A stretch of 64,000 bases of DNA from Bdellovibrio sp. ZAP7 (GCF_006874645.1 NZ_CP030082.1:3224001-3288000), one strand, 5' to 3'. Counted from the first letter of the stretch, positions 26,617 through 35,466 are shown. Program-made: numbers and translations. Notes: a model not told the origin generated them from the letters alone.

Positions 26617-26688
26617 AGTTAGTTGCTTCGTTGAATGTAAATCTACCAACTATTTTCCATTTGAGTATCCCACAAGATTGGTACAGAC

Positions 26689-26706
26689 TGTCCGCTATGA
26701 CGGACA
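26689..26706. promoter_or_regulatory. Inverted repeat across the LysR start codon
   Basis: TGTCCG - 6 nt - CGGACA, with the ATG at 26697 in the loop. It could be an autoregulatory operator or an mRNA hairpin exposing the start. If translation began at the upstream TTG (26631), it would be internal. Confidence 0.4.
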
Positions 26707-27599
26707 ATAAGGATATCATTGACCTGACAAACGAGGGGCTTGTTTTTTACCATGTGGCGCTTCTGCATGGCTTTCGAGCGGCAGCAACGCACCTGGGGCT
26801 TTCCAAATCGGTAGTCAGCAGCAAGGTGTCTTCATTGGAAAAGCGCGTGGGACGTAAACTTCTGTTCCGCTCAACCCGTGACGTCAGCCTGACTCCTGAG
26901 GGAGAAGTCTATTTTGAATCCTGCCAGGCTCTTTTTGAGGCTTCACAAAAACTTCAGCTTAAAGAAACCTCCCTTAAGGACGCCTTGACCGGATCCTTTA
27001 CTATTTCTGCGCCGTCAGACTTTATGCAAATCTGCCTGATTCCCGCACTTCAACGTCTGCAGGCCTTGCACCCCAAGCTGCGCTTAAATCTGATTTCTTC
27101 TGATCAATTGATGAACCTGGAAAAGGAACGCATTAATCTTGCGATCCGCGTGGGCGCAGATGGAGCTGGCCATTTATATCGCAGTCCCTTTTTCAATGCA
27201 GAATTCGGTTTCTATTGCAAAAGCAACTTAGCTCCCACCAGAAAATCCGAAAAAGAAATCCTAGAGTGGCTGCAACACGAGGGCGTCTTTGTCTTTAGAC
27301 CTTCCCGAGAAAAATCGTTTCAGCTGAACAAGCAAAGCTTCGAAGTCCGGGTTCAAAACAAATTTCAGGTTCATGACGTGCTCTCCCTGAAAAGCCTGGT
27401 TGCAGCCGGCGTGGGAGTGGGAATTCTTCCTCATTTTGCCGTCAAAGCCGAACTTGCCAGTGGTGAACTTGTGCAACTGCTACCTTCGGCGCAATTTAAA
27501 GCGGTCAGTTTTACATTTCTATCCGGAGCCAAGCGACAGGAAGACAATCGCCTCAACACGATTATCGAATTCCTCCAAAAGGAAGCACGGCAGTTTTAA
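26697..27599 (+). CDS. LysR-type transcriptional regulator
   Basis: 300 residues from the ATG at 26697; a TTG at 26631 would add 22 residues before the usual LysR N terminus. Winged helix-turn-helix at about 10-65 (FRAAATHLGLSKSVVSSKVS, then LEKRVGRKLLFRSTRDVSLT), followed by a periplasmic-binding-like effector domain (about 90-295). Divergent from the epoxide-hydrolase-like gene, as LysR regulators often are from their targets. The inducer is unknown. It converges with the YkgJ-like gene, the stop codons being 2 bp apart. Confidence 0.93.
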   Translation: MTDNKDIIDLTNEGLVFYHVALLHGFRAAATHLGLSKSVVSSKVSSLEKRVGRKLLFRSTRDVSLTPEGEVYFESCQALFEASQKLQLKETSLKDALTGSFTISAPSDFMQICLIPALQRLQALHPKLRLNLISSDQLMNLEKERINLAIRVGADGAGHLYRSPFFNAEFGFYCKSNLAPTRKSEKEILEWLQHEGVFVFRPSREKSFQLNKQSFEVRVQNKFQVHDVLSLKSLVAAGVGVGILPHFAVKAELASGELVQLLPSAQFKAVSFTFLSGAKRQEDNRLNTIIEFLQKEARQF

Positions 27600-27601
27600 A
27601 A

Positions 27602-28279
27602 TTATAGAATTTCTTCTGGAAGGCGCGTCGGCAGTGGCAACACGGGTTCTTCAATTTGGCGGCGATCCAGCTCACGTTGAAGCATTTTAGGCAGTGAAGC
27701 AAAGTCATTGTCCGCCTGGTTTGCTGCCGCGCTCATAATGATTTCTGCCATGGGCATTACTTTTGGAACGGGCTTCCCACCCAATTTCTGACATTCAATG
27801 ACCGGCGACACGACAGAATGTTTGCGACAGACCGAGGGACGATTTGCATAATTTCGACAGGCATTATCGGGACCCAAGAACACACAGCGATTGCTTACGA
27901 CCCATCCCTGCGCCCAAGCGGAATCCAAACGTTCGCGCAAAGAAAGTTCTCGCAGGCGAACGAAATCCAGATCCAATCCATCATTTAAAGAATTCGCTAA
28001 AATAATAGCGTCATCCCGAGTGATCTCCACTTCCAAATGGCAGCAGGCGCCACAACCTTTTTGGCAGGTCGTTTTAATGTGGGAGCTTTGCTGTTCTTGT
28101 TCGTTGATCAACGCATGTACTTTGCGACCGCGCTCCTCACCTGGCGAGAGCTGTGCGAGCATGTCCCCGTAGTACGCCAGCAAACGCTCCACTTCCTTTT
28201 CGAAACTAGCGAACTCATCGGTTGCTAAAAGGTCTTTATAATTGGCAAGAAGGGAGCGGAGTTGGGCCGTTTTGATCAT
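27602..28279 (-). CDS. YkgJ-family cysteine-cluster protein
   Basis: 225 residues, cytoplasmic. The family's Cys motif is complete: CQKGCGACCHLE (four Cys within 9 residues), then CVFLGPDNACRNYANRP and VCRKH, a pattern thought to bind a metal, probably zinc or an iron-sulphur cluster. The function of the family is not established. The first 75 residues form a helical region and the C-terminal 40 residues are acidic/Pro-rich. It begins about 30 bp from an 18-bp perfect palindrome in the upstream region. Confidence 0.88.
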   Translation of the reverse strand: MIKTAQLRSLLANYKDLLATDEFASFEKEVERLLAYYGDMLAQLSPGEERGRKVHALINEQEQQSSHIKTTCQKGCGACCHLEVEITRDDAIILANSLNDGLDLDFVRLRELSLRERLDSAWAQGWVVSNRCVFLGPDNACRNYANRPSVCRKHSVVSPVIECQKLGGKPVPKVMPMAEIIMSAAANQADNDFASLPKMLQRELDRRQIEEPVLPLPTRLPEEIL

Positions 28280-28310
28280 GATTTAGGATATCATGCCCTC
28301 CCAGAATCGA

Positions 28311-28328
28311 AATTAACAATTGTTAATT
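28311..28328. promoter_or_regulatory. Perfect 18-bp AT-rich palindrome
   Basis: AATTAACAATTGTTAATT, exactly self-complementary, lying 32 bp upstream of the YkgJ-like start. Without a G+C core or T-run it does not resemble a terminator; a repressor operator overlapping the YkgJ-like promoter is the simplest reading. Confidence 0.55.
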
Positions 28329-28332
28329 CGGA

Positions 28333-28527
28333 CTAAAGTGAGGTCTTCCACCCACCCACTGCACTCGCCAGCGCTTGGCGCTGCGCGTTATTTAAATGAA
28401 TTCCAACTGGAGACCCATTGAAAACCAATTCACATTCGGAAAGCCCATTCGTTGACTGGCCCCGAAGGCCCAGCGCAGATTTAAATTTCACGGGAGGGCG
28501 CCATGGATTTTCCAGAAAAACGCACAT
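28333..28527 (-). CDS. Possible small protein of 64 residues, low confidence
   Basis: An open frame fills an otherwise empty stretch between the YkgJ-like gene and the ABC ATPase gene. The sequence is not low-complexity and its C-terminal half (SECELVFNGSPVGIHLNN, then AQRQALASAVGG) looks like a plausible small alpha/beta domain. However, no ribosome binding site precedes the ATG, and I recognise no family. It could equally be the truncated end of a lost gene. Confidence 0.3.
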   Translation of the reverse strand: MCVFLENPWRPPVKFKSALGLRGQSTNGLSECELVFNGSPVGIHLNNAQRQALASAVGGWKTSL

Positions 28528-28607
28528 ATTTCGACCATTAATTTCGGTCCCATCCGCATACCGTTAAGTAATTACGCGGCTCACGATCTTGCTTACAGAT
28601 TGTCCGC

Positions 28608-28729
28608 TTATCTGTTATACCTGGACGGCGGCGCCGGGGACCTCCCCGTACCGAAGGACAGCGAGTCGTTGGCTCGCCCCGATATTGTTTTACCAGATAA
28701 CGTATTGATGTACCCGGGAAGAAAGAAAA
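28608..28729 (+). promoter_or_regulatory. Promoter and structured leader of the fused ABC ATPase gene
   Basis: An extended -10-like TGTTATACC lies at 28613-28621. Downstream is an unusually G+C-rich leader with two stable hairpins: CGGGG / CCCCG (28635-28648) and GCGAGTC / GGCTCGC with one G.U (28661-28677). No known riboswitch class is recognisable. Confidence 0.4.
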
Positions 28730-30445
28730 ATGAACAATAACAATGTCATTGAAGTTAAAAACCTTGCTGTCGAATTCAAAACTGACGACGGTATCGTTCA
28801 AGCTGTAAAAACCATCTCCTTCAATATTCCAAAAGGCAAAACTGTAGGCCTGGTTGGGGAATCTGGTTCTGGTAAAAGTATCACGTCTTTGGCGATCATG
28901 CGTTTGATCGGTCACCCTGGTAAAGTCACTAACGGCGAAATTTTCTATAATGGCGAAGATCTTCTGAAACTTTCTGAAGAAAAAATGCGCGAGATCCGTG
29001 GCGCGAAAATCTCCATGATCTTCCAAGAGCCGATGACTTCTTTGAATCCGGTTCTGACAGTTGCAGACCAAATCACTGAAACTTTGATGCTTCACCAAGG
29101 ATTGACGAAAGAGCAAGCTTTGGTGCGTGGTTTGGAATTGTTGAAACTAGTGGGCATCCCTTCTCCTGAAGAGCGCCTGCATTTCTACCCTCACAAATTC
29201 TCCGGCGGTCAACGTCAACGTATCATGATCGCTATGGCGATCGCTTGTAACCCAGACGTTTTGATCTGTGACGAGCCGACAACGGCGTTGGACGTAACAA
29301 TCCAAAAACAAATCTTGGATCTATTGGCAGACATTCAACAACGCACTCACATGAGCATGCTTTTCATTACGCATGACTTGGGTGTGGTTGCTGATATCGC
29401 TGACGAAGTGATCGTTATGAACAAGGGTGAAGTTGTTGAAACGAACAACTCTAAAAAGATCTTCACTCACCCTCAACATCCTTACACGAAAGGTTTGTTG
29501 GCTTGCCGTCCTTCATTGTCCAGTCACTTGGCGCGTTTGCCAGTCCTGAGCGATTTCATGGGACCAAACGGTGAAGAGCTTCCAGGACCAAATCTTGAAA
29601 CTTTGCCTCAGGCGAAAGAAACTCCCGCTGATGCAAACTCCCCAATCATCCTGCAAGTAAATGACTTGCAAACACACTTTGCCCACACAGGGGGCCTATT
29701 GGGTCGTGTGCAAGGTTATACAAAAGCCGTTGATGGTGTGAGCTTCGCCGTTAAAAAAGGTCGCACACTGGGCCTTGTGGGTGAATCAGGATGCGGCAAA
29801 ACAACTTTGGGTCGTACATTGATGCGTCTGGTGGACTCCACTGCAGGACAAATCTTGTTCGAAGGACAAGACATCACGAAATTGACTGCAAGACAGATGC
29901 TTCCGATCCGCAAAAGAATGCAGATCGTATTCCAAGATCCATTTGCTTCCTTGAATCCTCGTATGACGATTGGCTCGATCTTGATGGAACCAATGCAGAT
30001 CCATCAGTTGGGTGATAACGACAACCAACGCAAAGAGATGGCTGCTGTCATGATGAAAAAAGTAGGTTTGACTCCTGGAGTGATGAACCGCTACCCGCAT
30101 GAGTTCTCTGGTGGTCAAAGACAACGTATCAGCATTGCGCGTGCGTTGATGGTTAAACCTGAATTCATCGTATGTGACGAATCCGTTTCCGCTTTGGACG
30201 TATCTATTCAAGCTCAAATCTTGAACTTGCTTTTGGATCTTCAAGACGAAATGAATTTGACGTACATCTTTATCTCCCATGACTTGTCAGTTGTGAAATT
30301 CATCTCTGACGACGTGGCAGTTATGTACGGTGGTAAGATCGTAGAGATGAACACCGCTGAAAACATCTACTCGAATCCACAACACGCCTACACTCAAAAA
30401 CTTTTGAGTGCGATTCCCAAAGGCGTACCTAAAGAACTTATGTAA
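28730..30445 (+). CDS. Fused oligopeptide/dipeptide ABC transporter ATPase (DppD-DppF type)
   Basis: 571 residues carrying two complete ABC ATPase modules in one chain, each with the oligopeptide-transporter C-terminal extension. Walker A motifs: GESGSGKS at 43-50 and GESGCGKTT at about 351-359; signatures FSGGQRQR in both; Walker B ending CDEPTTALD and CDESVSALD. It energises import of peptides by Opp/Dpp/Yej-type permeases. No permease or binding protein lies beside it, so the partners must be elsewhere. Codon choice is visibly more biased than in neighbours (many GTT, GGT, CGT), suggesting high expression. A structured leader precedes it and a strong terminator follows. Confidence 0.93.
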   Translation: MNNNNVIEVKNLAVEFKTDDGIVQAVKTISFNIPKGKTVGLVGESGSGKSITSLAIMRLIGHPGKVTNGEIFYNGEDLLKLSEEKMREIRGAKISMIFQEPMTSLNPVLTVADQITETLMLHQGLTKEQALVRGLELLKLVGIPSPEERLHFYPHKFSGGQRQRIMIAMAIACNPDVLICDEPTTALDVTIQKQILDLLADIQQRTHMSMLFITHDLGVVADIADEVIVMNKGEVVETNNSKKIFTHPQHPYTKGLLACRPSLSSHLARLPVLSDFMGPNGEELPGPNLETLPQAKETPADANSPIILQVNDLQTHFAHTGGLLGRVQGYTKAVDGVSFAVKKGRTLGLVGESGCGKTTLGRTLMRLVDSTAGQILFEGQDITKLTARQMLPIRKRMQIVFQDPFASLNPRMTIGSILMEPMQIHQLGDNDNQRKEMAAVMMKKVGLTPGVMNRYPHEFSGGQRQRISIARALMVKPEFIVCDESVSALDVSIQAQILNLLLDLQDEMNLTYIFISHDLSVVKFISDDVAVMYGGKIVEMNTAENIYSNPQHAYTQKLLSAIPKGVPKELM

Positions 30446-30452
30446 TCAAATA

Positions 30453-30482
30453 AAAAAAGGGGACTTCAAAGTCCCCTTTTTT
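30453..30482. terminator. Intrinsic terminator, bidirectional
   Basis: Stem AAAAGGGGACTT / AAGTCCCCTTTT with a 2-nt loop, flanked by A- and T-runs; serves the ABC ATPase gene and the convergent amidohydrolase. Confidence 0.92.
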
Positions 30483-30490
30483 ATGCTTTT

Positions 30491-31558
30491 TTATCTCTGA
30501 CTCACGGGCTTCTCAGGCGTCATCTTCTGAAATTCAAATGCCTTCACCGGCTTAAAATATCCCGAGATATCACCTACTAAATCATAGTTCTTAACCAGCG
30601 TGATTTTCTGTACCGGCGAATTTTTTTTAAACTCCAGGCGATCGATTTGAACCCAAACCAGGTTCGGACTTAGGGTGTTTTCGTAAAAATAAACTCCACG
30701 GGTCATATCTGCGACCGTTCTCCAGCGAGTTGTCGAAACATATGGGCGAGCCGGATCTGCCGTTCCAAAGGGCTGCGAGACATTTCTTAAGACACTTAAT
30801 ACTCCCGCCACGGATTCCCGGTATTCAGTGGGCTGAGGCAGCTGTTGAGCGTAATAGGCGGCTCTGACAAAGCGATCCGCTGCGGCTGTAGTTCCCGGCA
30901 GGTCTTTGTGGCCTCCGAAACCTTTATACTGCTTCAGCGCCGTCAGCTGCTCCTCATATGGTGGAGAATTGGTCATGACCTTAAAGGTTTTATCATGATA
31001 AATTTTAGGCTTCCCATTAATGTATTCAATAACCGCAGAATCTCCCGTTTTATCAGAGATCGCGAGATGCACGGATCCTGATTTTTCCCCAGATGAAGTC
31101 TTTATTGAAAAGGACTGCACTTGATAGGGATCCGCCTTGAACGCGGCCATGGCGTCCGCGACTGTTTCGAAGTTATCCAAATAGTATTGCGCCCACAAAG
31201 TGAATGACAGACCCGGAAGCTTTTCATCACGCTCACCGAAATCACTTTCAGTTAAATATAATAGATTTGCGGTCAGGCCTTTTTCATTCAAACCATCGGC
31301 CGTCCCGATGTCATAGGCAGTCATAATGACGCTGCCGTATTTGGATGTCCACTTTAGTGAATTGTCGTCAGTTCCGCCGTCACGGACGATGCCACGAGGT
31401 AAAAGCCACATATTGGAGCCAATATCCTCAAACCAATCCATATTTCTACCCACAATGACATCTTGCTTTTTAGTGTCCCACAGAAAGCGCGTGCAGGGAT
31501 AAGCTGTTTGCCAAAACAAAAGGGAGCTTAACAAGCACAGCATTGAACGCCTATTCAT
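30491..31558 (-). CDS. Exported Ntn hydrolase, choloylglycine hydrolase / penicillin V acylase family
   Basis: 355 residues from the ATG at 31558 after a G-run site. A signal peptide ends at the Ala-Tyr-Pro preceding Cys22 (PCTRFLW); in this family the Cys becomes the N-terminal nucleophile after cleavage. VGRNMDW, the Asp/Asn pair in STRWRTVADM and the family's Asn/Arg positions are present. Members cleave linear amides: bile salts, penicillin V or acyl-homoserine lactones. The substrate here is undetermined; acyl amides from prey or quorum signals are possibilities. The export signal and position fit a periplasmic enzyme. Confidence 0.87.
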   Translation of the reverse strand: MNRRSMLCLLSSLLFWQTAYPCTRFLWDTKKQDVIVGRNMDWFEDIGSNMWLLPRGIVRDGGTDDNSLKWTSKYGSVIMTAYDIGTADGLNEKGLTANLLYLTESDFGERDEKLPGLSFTLWAQYYLDNFETVADAMAAFKADPYQVQSFSIKTSSGEKSGSVHLAISDKTGDSAVIEYINGKPKIYHDKTFKVMTNSPPYEEQLTALKQYKGFGGHKDLPGTTAAADRFVRAAYYAQQLPQPTEYRESVAGVLSVLRNVSQPFGTADPARPYVSTTRWRTVADMTRGVYFYENTLSPNLVWVQIDRLEFKKNSPVQKITLVKNYDLVGDISGYFKPVKAFEFQKMTPEKPVSQR

Positions 31559-31796
31559 CAATCACCCCCCATTTTTTCTTTCCTGATCAGTTTAAAAAAA
31601 CGAAATCCTATATGCAACCCGACCCGGTGAATTCACATAGGCCTTTCACAAATAGGGCGCTTTAGAAAAGCTTGGACTAGATTATAGGTCCAAAGAGAAC
31701 GAGTTTTTCCATTATTCTTTTTGATCTTTGCCAGTGTTGCGGTCGGAGCGGCATCCACTGACAAGAATGTGAAGTCGAGGGACTATGCTGAAATAA
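31559..31796. other. Gene-free stretch, possibly with a decayed exported-protein frame
   Basis: About 240 bp with no supported gene. A frame from 31688 reads like a signal peptide (FPLFFLIFASVAVGAAS) but lacks a start codon with a ribosome binding site and soon runs into the terminator, so it is at most a remnant. The promoter of the Ntn hydrolase must lie at the left of this stretch. Confidence 0.3.
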
Positions 31797-31823
31797 AAAA
31801 AGGGCTCGTTCTGAGCCCTTTCT
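31797..31823 (-). terminator. Intrinsic terminator of the 31845 gene
   Basis: Stem AAAGGGCTC / GAGCCCTTT; a T-run follows on the minus strand. Confidence 0.88.
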
Positions 31824-31844
31824 TAGTTCTGGATGTTATCTGAA

Positions 31845-32321
31845 CTACTGAACGCTCACGTTGTCACAGTTAGGAACTGTGTAAGACTTTGTGAAAAGGT
31901 GAGTCTCGCGCCCCTTGTTCAATTTGCGACCCACTTTGATTTCCACAGTCATTGGGTATGTACCTGTGTATTCAACAGGGTAGCAAAGAGTTCTGGATTC
32001 ATTTGTATCGCAGAAATCTTCTTTTTGAACAAAGTTAATTGGTGTGGAAAGAACTTCTGAACGAACAGTTTCAAAAGTCGCTTTGCGGTTACCATCCATA
32101 TGAGTAACTACGATATCAACTGGCGCTTTAGTGCGCAAAGTATCCCCATCACGGCATACGAACGTGTAAGCAATAGCACGGCCCATGTAAACTGCTGGTG
32201 CGTGAACTACATAGGGGGCTTTCGCAGCAAGGATCTCTTCCCAAGAAGAGTTTTGAGTGATAGCTGCGGAAGCTGTTTGGCCCACCAAAAGGGCCACGAT
32301 AGACAATACGATCTTTTTCAT
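31845..32321 (-). CDS. Small exported protein of unknown function
   Basis: 158 residues from the ATG at 32321, placed after a GGAG site; a further in-frame ATG at 32333 lies before that site. A clear signal peptide ends at ASA (about 19). The mature part is about 140 residues of mainly beta sequence with four cysteines (VCRDGD, FCDTNES, LCYPVE, NCDN) that could pair as disulphides. No family recognised. Ends at a strong terminator. Probably a periplasmic or secreted small domain; codon usage resembles well-expressed genes. Confidence 0.75.
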   Translation of the reverse strand: MKKIVLSIVALLVGQTASAAITQNSSWEEILAAKAPYVVHAPAVYMGRAIAYTFVCRDGDTLRTKAPVDIVVTHMDGNRKATFETVRSEVLSTPINFVQKEDFCDTNESRTLCYPVEYTGTYPMTVEIKVGRKLNKGRETHLFTKSYTVPNCDNVSVQ

Positions 32322-32466
32322 TAGAATCTCCATTTGATTAATCTGAATGCGGGCAAAATGCCCAACTTCAGGGAAATTCTCAATGCAATGTTTTATAAAT
32401 CAGATTTGTAATATCCCGAGTGAAAAAGATACCGACAAGGCCTGAATTTTCGACAGCACAAAAGTT

Positions 32467-32493
32467 AAAAAGCCTGATTTACATCAGGCTTTT
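32467..32493 (-). terminator. Intrinsic terminator of the lipoprotein gene
   Basis: Stem AAAAGCCTGAT / ATCAGGCTTTT with a T-run on the minus strand. Confidence 0.88.
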
Positions 32494-32512
32494 CAATGAT
32501 TCTATTTGTAAA

Positions 32513-33667
32513 CTACCACAGGATTGGGTTCGCAGCGGCTCCGATAAAGACCAGTCCGGTCGCCTTCACCAGGGTCGTTTTTCCTGTATTTACGTCCACT
32601 CGGACCAGGTTCCCCTGCTCACTGAATCCATAAAGAGCTTTTGAGGCAAAGCCCAAGCCAAAAATATTTTTCTTGTCCATACAAGCCACTTCTTTAGTCG
32701 CTTTGGAAACAGGGTCAATTCTTAGAATCCCTTGGTTGCCACCCGCTCCCGCATTCTTACACAACGTGGATGTGGCATTTGTGATTGTCCAATACAGGTA
32801 TCCATCTGGAAGGAGTTTTACGTCACCGCCATACATCGTATAGCCTGCGCTGGCCGGAATCACCGTTGTCTTGACACCATCGGCGGCGATAGCGATCAGA
32901 CTGTTGGTTTGGGATGAGGTGCCGGGATTGTGCTCTTCAGAGGTAATCAGTTTGCCGTCAGCTAAAAGAGTCAAACCTACGGCGCGATCGCCACGGGTCA
33001 CTAGGTTTCGTTGATACAATGTCGCGATACCAGTCGTAGCATCTACTTTATAAGCGTTGCTACCGACGGATTCTTCATTGTCTTTGGCATACAACTCACC
33101 CGAACTACTGATAACCATGTCAGTACATTCAAGCTTAGCTCCGTTGTAAGTCATCTTAACTGTCTTTAAAACTGTGCCGGTTTGTGGATCTAAACTATAC
33201 AGAAATCCATCCGTGTTACAGCCATAGAAAGGAGCTGTCGCAATGGAGCTATCAACAACCTTGATAATGATCTTAGCGCTGGCCACATTATTCTGACCGT
33301 CCACGATCGTATAAGACATGGTTGCCGTACCCGTCACACTTGAAACGTAGTCATAGCTGGTGGCCTTTGCAGTCAGCGCACCCAAGTTTGGTGAGCCTAC
33401 ACTTTGTACCTTTAAAGAGCTACCCGAATTAGCAGCCAGAATGCTCGCTGTGGAGATATTCAGTGTCACCCCCACATTGGTTGCTAGTGTGATATCGTTA
33501 GCCTTTAAGCCATCATACGTCGCACTGTCAGGGGTGTTTGAACCGTCGGTAGTCGATGAGGCAGCATTCACGGGAGCCTGAGAGAAGTTTGCCTGTGAAC
33601 AGTTCTGAAATGAGACAACTGAGACCGCAGATACAACGATGATTCCGAACAATTGATATTTAGGCAT
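32513..33667 (-). CDS. Lipoprotein with Ig-like and beta-propeller-like regions
   Basis: 384 residues from the ATG at 33667 (GTG at 33673 is also possible; a G-rich site precedes both). The signal segment ends in SFQNC, a lipobox with the FQNCS pattern frequent in Bdellovibrio lipoproteins. Residues about 40-125 resemble a cadherin/Ig-like domain, with TATMSYTIVDGQNNVASAKI near its end. Residues 130-384 look like a repeating beta-propeller, with blades of the type FYGCNTDGFLYSLDPQTG and LYAKDNEESVGSNAYKVD, similar to SMP-30/NHL or YncE-like folds. Function unknown; surface or periplasmic binding is likely. Confidence 0.75.
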   Translation of the reverse strand: MPKYQLFGIIVVSAVSVVSFQNCSQANFSQAPVNAASSTTDGSNTPDSATYDGLKANDITLATNVGVTLNISTASILAANSGSSLKVQSVGSPNLGALTAKATSYDYVSSVTGTATMSYTIVDGQNNVASAKIIIKVVDSSIATAPFYGCNTDGFLYSLDPQTGTVLKTVKMTYNGAKLECTDMVISSSGELYAKDNEESVGSNAYKVDATTGIATLYQRNLVTRGDRAVGLTLLADGKLITSEEHNPGTSSQTNSLIAIAADGVKTTVIPASAGYTMYGGDVKLLPDGYLYWTITNATSTLCKNAGAGGNQGILRIDPVSKATKEVACMDKKNIFGLGFASKALYGFSEQGNLVRVDVNTGKTTLVKATGLVFIGAAANPILW

Positions 33668-34024
33668 TTTCACCCCATCCCCCTTATCTTAACAGCAACA
33701 CATGGGCCAACTACTCCTCGGTTTATTTTGAAGTCACCGTAGAGAAAACTGACTCTGTACAAAAGTTATTTGACGTTTCCCATTCCAGAAAGTTCCCTAA
33801 GCAACTCGACTTTCCAAAGTTGAGACGCCAACTCTGTGTGCTCCCACAAAGAGGTCTGCATCCGTATCTATGAAACATTTTTCCCCACTCGTGGGGCAAT
33901 ACTCCACGGTGGCGCCTCAAAGGACGTGTCATCTTCAAAATAACCACTGCTCGCTATTGGATTCGATTTTGCTCCGCCCAAAAGCCTGAGGATTTTTCTG
34001 CTATATCAACAAAGGAGCCACAAC
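33668..34024. other. Gene-free stretch of about 350 bp
   Basis: No coding frame with a credible start was found on either strand. The right end holds an AAGGAG site for the following barrel gene. The region should contain divergent promoters for it and for the lipoprotein gene; no consensus box stands out. No repeats seen. Confidence 0.5.
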
Positions 34025-34546
34025 ATGAAAACACTCATCGCCATTTTTGCGACTCTGACTTTTTGCACACTTGCAAATGCTCAAAGCAAACAAGATCTTA
34101 AAGAAGGATCCAACACAATCCGCCTTCTAGGAGGATCTGCCCAAGCAGCTGCTTCATTTGGTTTAGATTATGAACGTCGCACTGGCACATTCGGTCTCGG
34201 CGCCAAAATTTTGCACTCGACAAAGAATGAAGATGTCGGCAAATCCGAAAGCACAACCTTCGACATCCATGCAGTCTCTCATCTTTTTGATCACAACGAC
34301 ATGGATATCTATGTGGCAGGTGGTATTGGTGTGACGAATATGGATGATGTTGCCAACCCTGCAGATCCAACAGCTAACACAAGTGATGAAACTCTGATTG
34401 GTCCGACTCTTGGAATTGGCTTGGCTTACACTTTGAACCCACAATGGTCCGTAGGTTTTGAGTACTATACTTTGTATAACTGGTTCAGTGACAAAGTAGC
34501 AGATAACTACAACTACGCGAACGTTGCAATCGGCTTTAACTTTTAA
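34025..34546 (+). CDS. Small outer-membrane beta-barrel protein
   Basis: 173 residues: signal peptide ending at ANA (about 19), then alternating amphipathic strands with aromatic girdle residues and a C-terminal YANVAIGFNF ending in Phe, the BAM recognition pattern. About eight strands are likely, as in OmpA/OmpX-type barrels. A good AAGGAG site precedes the ATG. Specific function unknown. A hairpin (34566-34597) lies just after the stop. Confidence 0.85.
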   Translation: MKTLIAIFATLTFCTLANAQSKQDLKEGSNTIRLLGGSAQAAASFGLDYERRTGTFGLGAKILHSTKNEDVGKSESTTFDIHAVSHLFDHNDMDIYVAGGIGVTNMDDVANPADPTANTSDETLIGPTLGIGLAYTLNPQWSVGFEYYTLYNWFSDKVADNYNYANVAIGFNF

Positions 34547-34565
34547 TTGAAAATCGACTACAGCG

Positions 34566-34597
34566 GGAAAAGGGTGAGATGGATTTTACCCTTTTCC
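34566..34597 (+). terminator. Hairpin after the barrel gene, weak terminator
   Basis: GGAAAAGGGT / ACCCTTTTCC, a perfect 10-bp stem, but it is followed by GATGCG rather than a T-run, so Rho-independent termination on the plus strand is doubtful. Confidence 0.45.
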
Positions 34598-34622
34598 GAT
34601 GCGCCGATGGCTTCGTCCTAAC

Positions 34623-35354
34623 TTAGGGAGACGCGTTCTGATGCCGTTCGCGATTTTCTTCCGGCGCAGAGAAAGTGTAACCTTGTTTAAATATCGATCT
34701 TAAATTCGCGCCTGGCGGTCCCAGCTTTTTACGCAAAGAAGATATATGGGTGTCTACTGTATGCCTTGATACATAAAGGCTATCACTCCAAAACAAATCT
34801 AAAAGCTTTTGCCGCGAAAAAATTTTTCCTTCATTCTTCATGAAATGACTCAATAATTTAAATTCAATAGGCGTTAGAGGCAGTGGTGTTTCAGTGCCGT
34901 CGGCGTTCATCACAAAGATTTTTTGCAAAGATAAATCCACTCTGAATCCCGCCATGATAAAAGAAGCACCTGAACTTTTGTTTCGGCGAAGCTTGCCCCT
35001 AACCCGAGCCTTAAGTTCTTCTGGCTCAAAGGGCTTCGTGACATAGTCGTCGGCACCGACCTCGAAACCTTGAACTTTACTGGTGAGCTCCGTCTTCCCC
35101 GTCAGGAAAATTACTGGCAAGTCAGCGAATCTTCTTTCCGCCCGCAAGTTCTTGCAGAATTCAAAACCATCCTCGTCGGGCAAGTGCACGTCCAAAAGCA
35201 AGAGAGAGTAAATTCCCTTTTCAAGCTCGCGACGGCCGTCCTCTGCTGATGCCACACTCTGAAGATTGCAAATTTCCGCGACGGCATGACGGACGATCGC
35301 TTGCATTTCCCGAGAGTCTTCTATTAATAAAACGCGTTTTTTTTGTGTTTCCAT
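34623..35354 (-). CDS. OmpR/PhoB-family response regulator
   Basis: 243 residues. The receiver domain (about 6-120) has the acidic pair near residue 12, phospho-acceptor Asp55 in LLLLDVHLPD, and the Lys of DDYVTKPFEP. The C-terminal winged helix (about 130-228) carries PIEFKLLSHFMKNEGKIFSRQK and HTVDTHISSLRKK, typical of OmpR-class DNA binding. A divergent hybrid histidine kinase gene starts about 110 bp away, but the kinase has its own receiver and Hpt domains, so it could pass phosphate to this protein through the Hpt. Confidence 0.95.
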   Translation of the reverse strand: METQKKRVLLIEDSREMQAIVRHAVAEICNLQSVASAEDGRRELEKGIYSLLLLDVHLPDEDGFEFCKNLRAERRFADLPVIFLTGKTELTSKVQGFEVGADDYVTKPFEPEELKARVRGKLRRNKSSGASFIMAGFRVDLSLQKIFVMNADGTETPLPLTPIEFKLLSHFMKNEGKIFSRQKLLDLFWSDSLYVSRHTVDTHISSLRKKLGPPGANLRSIFKQGYTFSAPEENRERHQNASP

Positions 35355-35466
35355 ACAATGATTTTCCGAAGTGACAAGCAGGATGGCCAGAAGAAATAGT
35401 GTGTATTTTGTTTATTCCTGGGTGCACGGACTTGGATACAGTCACCATTTACAGTTTAATTTTATT

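Noticed and set aside
28538-29116. Minus-strand open frame of 192 codons overlapping the ABC ATPase start
   Set aside because: Overlaps the Walker A region of a firm gene and the structured leader; no family or start signal.
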